From Candidatus Poribacteria bacterium (lineage in GTDB: Bacteria > Poribacteria > WGA-4E > GCA-2687025), in assembly GCA_027625215.1 (NCBI GenBank), contig JAQBWJ010000019.1, positions 1 through 11,718 on the forward strand: a stretch of 11,718 nt of DNA. The letters are read 5' to 3'. The notes under the pieces were generated by a model. It had not been told where the DNA came from. It worked only from the letters and a program-made list of their open reading frames with translations, and ran no database searches. Numbering within the stretch: the stretch's first letter is position 1; every line of letters starts with the position of its first letter. Both the position numbers and the translations under genes were made by a program. Shown piece after piece: positions 8,574 to 11,718 of the stretch.

Positions 8574-8690
8574 TGTCGTTCTGAACGCAGTGAAGAACCT
8601 CTCGCCCAACGTGACGCGCCGCGACAGACGTTGACCCCCGATACAACCCGCGTGGCGAGAGATTCTCCCGGCAGGAGCCTCAGAATGACA
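8574..8690. mobile_element. Palindromic MITE/REP-like element, copy 2
   Basis: The 117-bp unit has ends TGTCGTTCTGA (8574-8584) and TCAGAATGACA (8680-8690), matching copy 1 with one change. Inner arms AGAACCTCTCGCC (8594-8606) and GGCGAGAGATTCT (8653-8665) pair at 12 of 13 positions. The centre differs in sequence and length from copy 1, so the two share ends but not the middle. It lies at the 3' end of the DUF2283 remnant. Confidence 0.7.
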
Positions 8691-8788
8691 CCCGTTGGGG
8701 TTGCCGAACTCGTCTTCGGCGCGGACGACCCGTCGGGCGTCCCTACGGAACTTGGAGGGAATGGACGACGAACCCGTCGCCCCTACGG
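8691..8788. repeat. Degenerate repeat-rich tail reaching the murE stop
   Basis: Bases 8691-8732 resemble 8480-8525, the DUF2283 segment after copy 1 (shared blocks GTTGGGG, CGAACTCG, CTTCG, GACGACC). Further on, GACGACCCGTCGGGCG with CCCTACGG (8724-8748) recurs as GACGAACCCGTCG with CCCCTACGG (8767-8788). The second copy overlaps the last two codons and the stop of murE on the - strand. There is no gene of its own here. Confidence 0.5.
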
Positions 8789-10267
8789 ATGGCGTTGCGT
8801 CAGATACTTACGGGCGACTTCCCGGTCGTCGAAGTGGATTTTCTTGCCGCCCGCGTCCTGATAGTCCTCGTGACCCTTGCCCGCGATCAACACCAAGTCG
8901 CCCTCTTCGGCGATCTCAATCGCGCGGGCGATGGCGCGTTCGCGGTCGGTGATCGACTCATACGGCGCGCCGTCGGGGATGCCCGCGACAACTTCGCGGA
9001 GAATCGCGTCGGGGTCTTCCAATCGCGGATTGTCCGACGTGGCGATCACCACATCGCCGAGTTCCGCCGCGATTCGCCCCATCTTCGGACGTTTCGTCCG
9101 GTCCCGATTGCCGCCGCAGCCGAATACGACGATCACCCGCGACGGATTCAACCGACGCGCCGCGCCGAGCAGCCGCTCGAGCGCGTCCGGCGTGTGGGCG
9201 TAGTCCACGACGACCCCGAAGTTCTGCCCCGCGTTGGCCGTCTCGAATCGACCCGGCACGTTCACCAACGACTCGACCCCGCGCTTCAATACGTCGCGCG
9301 ACAACCCCAACCCGATTCCCACCGACAGCGCGGCGAGCGCGTTCTCAACGTTGTAGTCGCCCAGCAGGTTCAGGCGGATCGGCGTTCTCGTGCCGTTGTA
9401 GACGAGGGTGAACGACGTTTCGGTGGGCGTCGTCGCGACGCCTTCCGCCCGCACGTCCGCGTCATCGGAAAGCCCGTACGACAACACCTTCCCCACGTTC
9501 GGAGCCGCGACCGCCGCCGCATGGAAATCGGCGAACCACTCGTCATCGCGGTTTAGGGCGACGGAGCCGCCGTCCTTCACATGGGCGAACAGCCGCAACT
9601 TCGCGTCGCGGTACGCGTCCATCGTCTCGTGGAAATCGAGGTGGTCTTGAGTGAGGTTCGTCCACGCAACGCCGTCGAACGAGATGCCGTCGAGCCGATG
9701 CGTCATCAAGCCGTGAGACGACGCCTCCATCGACGCGGCGGACAGCCCCTTGTCGAGCGATTGCCGCAGCAGTTGGTTCAGTTCGAGCGCGCTCGGCGTC
9801 GTCGTTTTGGCGACGATCTCGGCGTCTCCGATCTGATGCCCCGCCGTGCCGAACCGCGCGCACGGTTTTCCCGCCGCATCGAGGATGTGCTGCATCAGGA
9901 ACGCCGTCGAGGTCTTGCCGTTCGTGCCCATCACCCCGACCATCGTGAGCGCGTCGCACGGATTCCCGTAGAAGTTCGACGCGAGCTCCGCCAACGCCGC
10001 GCGCGTGTCCGGCACGGTGACGACGGTGACGTTGGGGGTCAATTCTTCGTACGATTTTGGCGGCGTTTCGCAGAGGATCGTCGTCGCGCCGCGCTTGATC
10101 GCGTCTTGGATGAACGAATGACCGTCGGCGTTCGCGCCGCGCACCGCGACGAAGGCGCTTCCCGGCGTTGCGAGTCGGTTGTCGTCCGTCAAATCGGCGA
10201 CGGCGCGCGCGGAATCGCCCAAGACCTTCGCGCTTTCAACGCCCTTGATCAGTTCCGCAACCGTCAC
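8783..10267 (-). CDS. murE: UDP-N-acetylmuramoyl-tripeptide synthetase (meso-diaminopimelate-adding)
   Basis: MurE adds the third residue of the peptidoglycan stem peptide to UDP-MurNAc-L-Ala-D-Glu in the cytoplasm, using ATP. The 494 residues match the family. Motifs in order: nucleotide P-loop GTNGKTS at 114-120, TTTPSALEL at 155-163, EASSHGL at 181-187, Lys223 in YRDAKLRLF (expected carbamylated lysine), VPGRFE at 337-342, DYAHTPD at 355-361, GCGGNRD at 383-389, DNPR at 412-415 and GKGHE at 463-467. DNPR marks enzymes using meso-diaminopimelate rather than lysine. The start is GTG (10267-10265), overlapping the ftsI stop in a GTGA, so translation is probably coupled. The TAG stop lies in a repeat-like sequence. 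No murF follows, unlike the common ftsI-murE-murF order. Confidence 0.97.
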   Translation of the reverse strand: MTVAELIKGVESAKVLGDSARAVADLTDDNRLATPGSAFVAVRGANADGHSFIQDAIKRGATTILCETPPKSYEELTPNVTVVTVPDTRAALAELASNFYGNPCDALTMVGVMGTNGKTSTAFLMQHILDAAGKPCARFGTAGHQIGDAEIVAKTTTPSALELNQLLRQSLDKGLSAASMEASSHGLMTHRLDGISFDGVAWTNLTQDHLDFHETMDAYRDAKLRLFAHVKDGGSVALNRDDEWFADFHAAAVAAPNVGKVLSYGLSDDADVRAEGVATTPTETSFTLVYNGTRTPIRLNLLGDYNVENALAALSVGIGLGLSRDVLKRGVESLVNVPGRFETANAGQNFGVVVDYAHTPDALERLLGAARRLNPSRVIVVFGCGGNRDRTKRPKMGRIAAELGDVVIATSDNPRLEDPDAILREVVAGIPDGAPYESITDRERAIARAIEIAEEGDLVLIAGKGHEDYQDAGGKKIHFDDREVARKYLTQRHP

Positions 10268-11718
10268 TGTTCTCGCCCTTCCGCAACGTACGGCGGTTCC
10301 TCAACCGATTCGCTCGCCGCCATCACCGCGTTGATCTTCTCGTACTTCAACAACTGCTCGGCAACCCGCTTGAACACGGGAGCCGCCACAACGCCGCCAT
10401 AGTTCTGACCCTGCGGCTTATCGACAATGATCACCATCGAATACTGCGGATCGTCAATCGGGAAGAACCCCGCGAAACTGCTGACGTAGGCTCCGCGCTC
10501 GTAGCCGCGCGACTCGTCGGCAGCCTTTTGAGACGTTCCGGTCTTCCCGGCGATACGCACGCCCTCGATCTTCGCGGACATCGCGCTCCCTCGTTCGAGA
10601 ACGCCTTCCAACACGTCCGCCGACGTGCGCGCCGCCTGTTCGCTGATGGCGCGTCCGACAACAGTGGGCTGCGTCTCCTCTTTCACGGCTCCGTGCGGGT
10701 CGAGCACCGCCTTGACGATGAAGGGGCGCATTACGACGCCACCGTTCGCAATCGTGTTCATCACCGAGAGGACTTGCAGCGGCGTCACCGAGATGCCCTG
10801 TCCCCACGGGGCGTAGTAGATCGCGTACCCAGCGCGATCGCTGAGGGCGCGGAGGTCGCCGCGTCGTTCGTAGGGCAGGTCGATACCCGTCGTCTGCATC
10901 AGCCCGAACCGTTCGACGTACCCGCGATATTCCTCTTGGGTGAAGTACTTGCTCGCCAGTTTCAACGTGCCGATGTTGCTCGACTGCTGGATCACTTCCG
11001 CGAAGGTCAGCGTGCCGAACTTGTGCGCGTCGCGGATCGGTTTGATCTTCGGCGCGGGCGAGTACAACCCGTTTTCACAATAGACCTGCTCCGACAGCGA
11101 AACGCGCCCCGAATCCACCAACGCGGCTAACGTCAGCGCCTTGAAGACGGAACCCGGCTCATAGGGCCACCAGACGGCGAGGTTGCGTCGCACTTCCGCG
11201 TTGACGTTCGGGTTGTTGTACTCGTTCAGGTCGAAGGTCGGATGGTTCGCCATCGCGAGGACTTCGCCCGTCTTGGGACGCATCACGATCCCGATCGCGC
11301 CCGCCGCGTTGTACTGCTCGACCTGCGCCGCGAGTTCCTTCTCAAGGATAAACTGGATGCGTTCGTCCAGCGTGAGGACGATGCTGTTGCTGATGGTCGG
11401 GTCTTCGGCGGCGACGGCGACAGGGTCGATGGCGCGTCCTTTGCCGTCGCGGACCGTTTCGCGCGTCACCTCGACGGACCGGAGCATTTCATCGAACTTC
11501 GCTTCGATGCCGTACTGACCCACGCCGTCGATGTTCGTGAAGCCGATCACCTGCGCCGCGAGCGATCCGCGCGGGTAGTAGCGTCGCTCTTCCACCTCGA
11601 AGTCGAGCCCGCTGCGGGGCCACCATCCGAGTCCGGCGGCTTTCATGTCGGCTTCGATGCGGGCGATGACCTTGTGCTCCATGCGGCGTTGAATCCACTC
11701 GAAGCCGCGTTGACTGTT
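10264..11718 (-). CDS. ftsI: Peptidoglycan D,D-transpeptidase FtsI/PBP3-type (5' partial)
   Basis: This class B penicillin-binding protein cross-links septal peptidoglycan on the outer side of the membrane during division. The 484 visible codons run to the window edge; the cytoplasmic tail, membrane anchor and start are outside. The visible part begins NSQRGFEWIQRRMEHK, then RRYYPRGSLAAQVIGFTN of the pedestal domain. The transpeptidase domain has EPGSVFK with the acylated Ser codon at 11149-11151, the SSN motif at 10975-10983, and AGKTGTSQKA with the Lys codon at 10543-10545. No PASTA domains follow; the protein ends about 45 residues after GFFPIDDP. Because murE overlaps its stop by 4 bp, FtsI is more likely than an elongation PBP2. 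All three active-site motifs are intact. Confidence 0.94.
   Translation of the reverse strand, partial: NSQRGFEWIQRRMEHKVIARIEADMKAAGLGWWPRSGLDFEVEERRYYPRGSLAAQVIGFTNIDGVGQYGIEAKFDEMLRSVEVTRETVRDGKGRAIDPVAVAAEDPTISNSIVLTLDERIQFILEKELAAQVEQYNAAGAIGIVMRPKTGEVLAMANHPTFDLNEYNNPNVNAEVRRNLAVWWPYEPGSVFKALTLAALVDSGRVSLSEQVYCENGLYSPAPKIKPIRDAHKFGTLTFAEVIQQSSNIGTLKLASKYFTQEEYRGYVERFGLMQTTGIDLPYERRGDLRALSDRAGYAIYYAPWGQGISVTPLQVLSVMNTIANGGVVMRPFIVKAVLDPHGAVKEETQPTVVGRAISEQAARTSADVLEGVLERGSAMSAKIEGVRIAGKTGTSQKAADESRGYERGAYVSSFAGFFPIDDPQYSMVIIVDKPQGQNYGGVVAAPVFKRVAEQLLKYEKINAVMAASESVEEPPYVAEGREQ

Noticed and set aside
8401..8690. Two-copy CRISPR-like array
   Set aside because: The two repeats are self-complementary, differ in length and centre, and have no regular spacers; they are palindromic elements.

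Overview
The window is about 11.7 kb of GC-rich bacterial chromosome, roughly 60% G+C in the coding parts by eye. Protein sequences, Shine-Dalgarno sites, a twin-arginine signal peptide, a diaminopimelate-type MurE and a PASTA-less FtsI fit a free-living bacterium with a diaminopimelate peptidoglycan. Intergenic gaps hold short GC-rich palindromic repeats of a kind common in genomes from little-cultured phyla. I cannot assign a phylum from this sequence alone.

Left part, + strand (1-2472). The window opens inside a gene for a type I inorganic-pyrophosphatase homologue. It has lost nearly all catalytic residues and carries a very acidic tail. It overlaps mtnA (methylthioribose-1-phosphate isomerase, methionine salvage) by 29 bp. 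Next comes a Tat-exported protein with a bifunctional-nuclease (DUF151/BFN) domain.

Middle part (2473-7111). A 531-bp gap holds a degenerate repeat, then a strong promoter with a likely NrdR box. The promoter drives nrdR, the ATP-cone/zinc-ribbon repressor of ribonucleotide reductases. After a 514-bp structured gap comes nrdJ, a long coenzyme B12-dependent ribonucleotide reductase with a TSCPD domain and C-terminal zinc/redox cysteines. NrdR and NrdJ are a natural regulator-target pair.

Accessory junction (7112-8782). A possible 39-codon gene on the - strand faces nrdJ. It is followed by an AT-richer AlbA_2/Schlafen-type gene broken by a single-base frameshift. Then comes a DUF2283 gene split by an 80-bp insertion that includes a 79-bp palindromic element. 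A second, longer element sits at its 3' end, followed by a degenerate echo of the interrupted gene. This stretch looks like a decaying, transferred segment.

Right part, - strand (8783-11718). Two division/cell-wall (dcw) genes, ftsI (5' end outside the window) and murE, overlap by 4 bp (GTGA) and run toward the accessory junction. No murF follows murE, so the cluster ends at the repeat-rich junction.

I see no CRISPR array, tRNA, rRNA, integrase or complete insertion sequence. The best candidates for something new are the apparently dead pyrophosphatase fold with a charged tail, the exported BFN protein, the hairpin-associated small ORF opposite nrdJ, and the clean insertion of a palindromic element into a DUF2283 gene.
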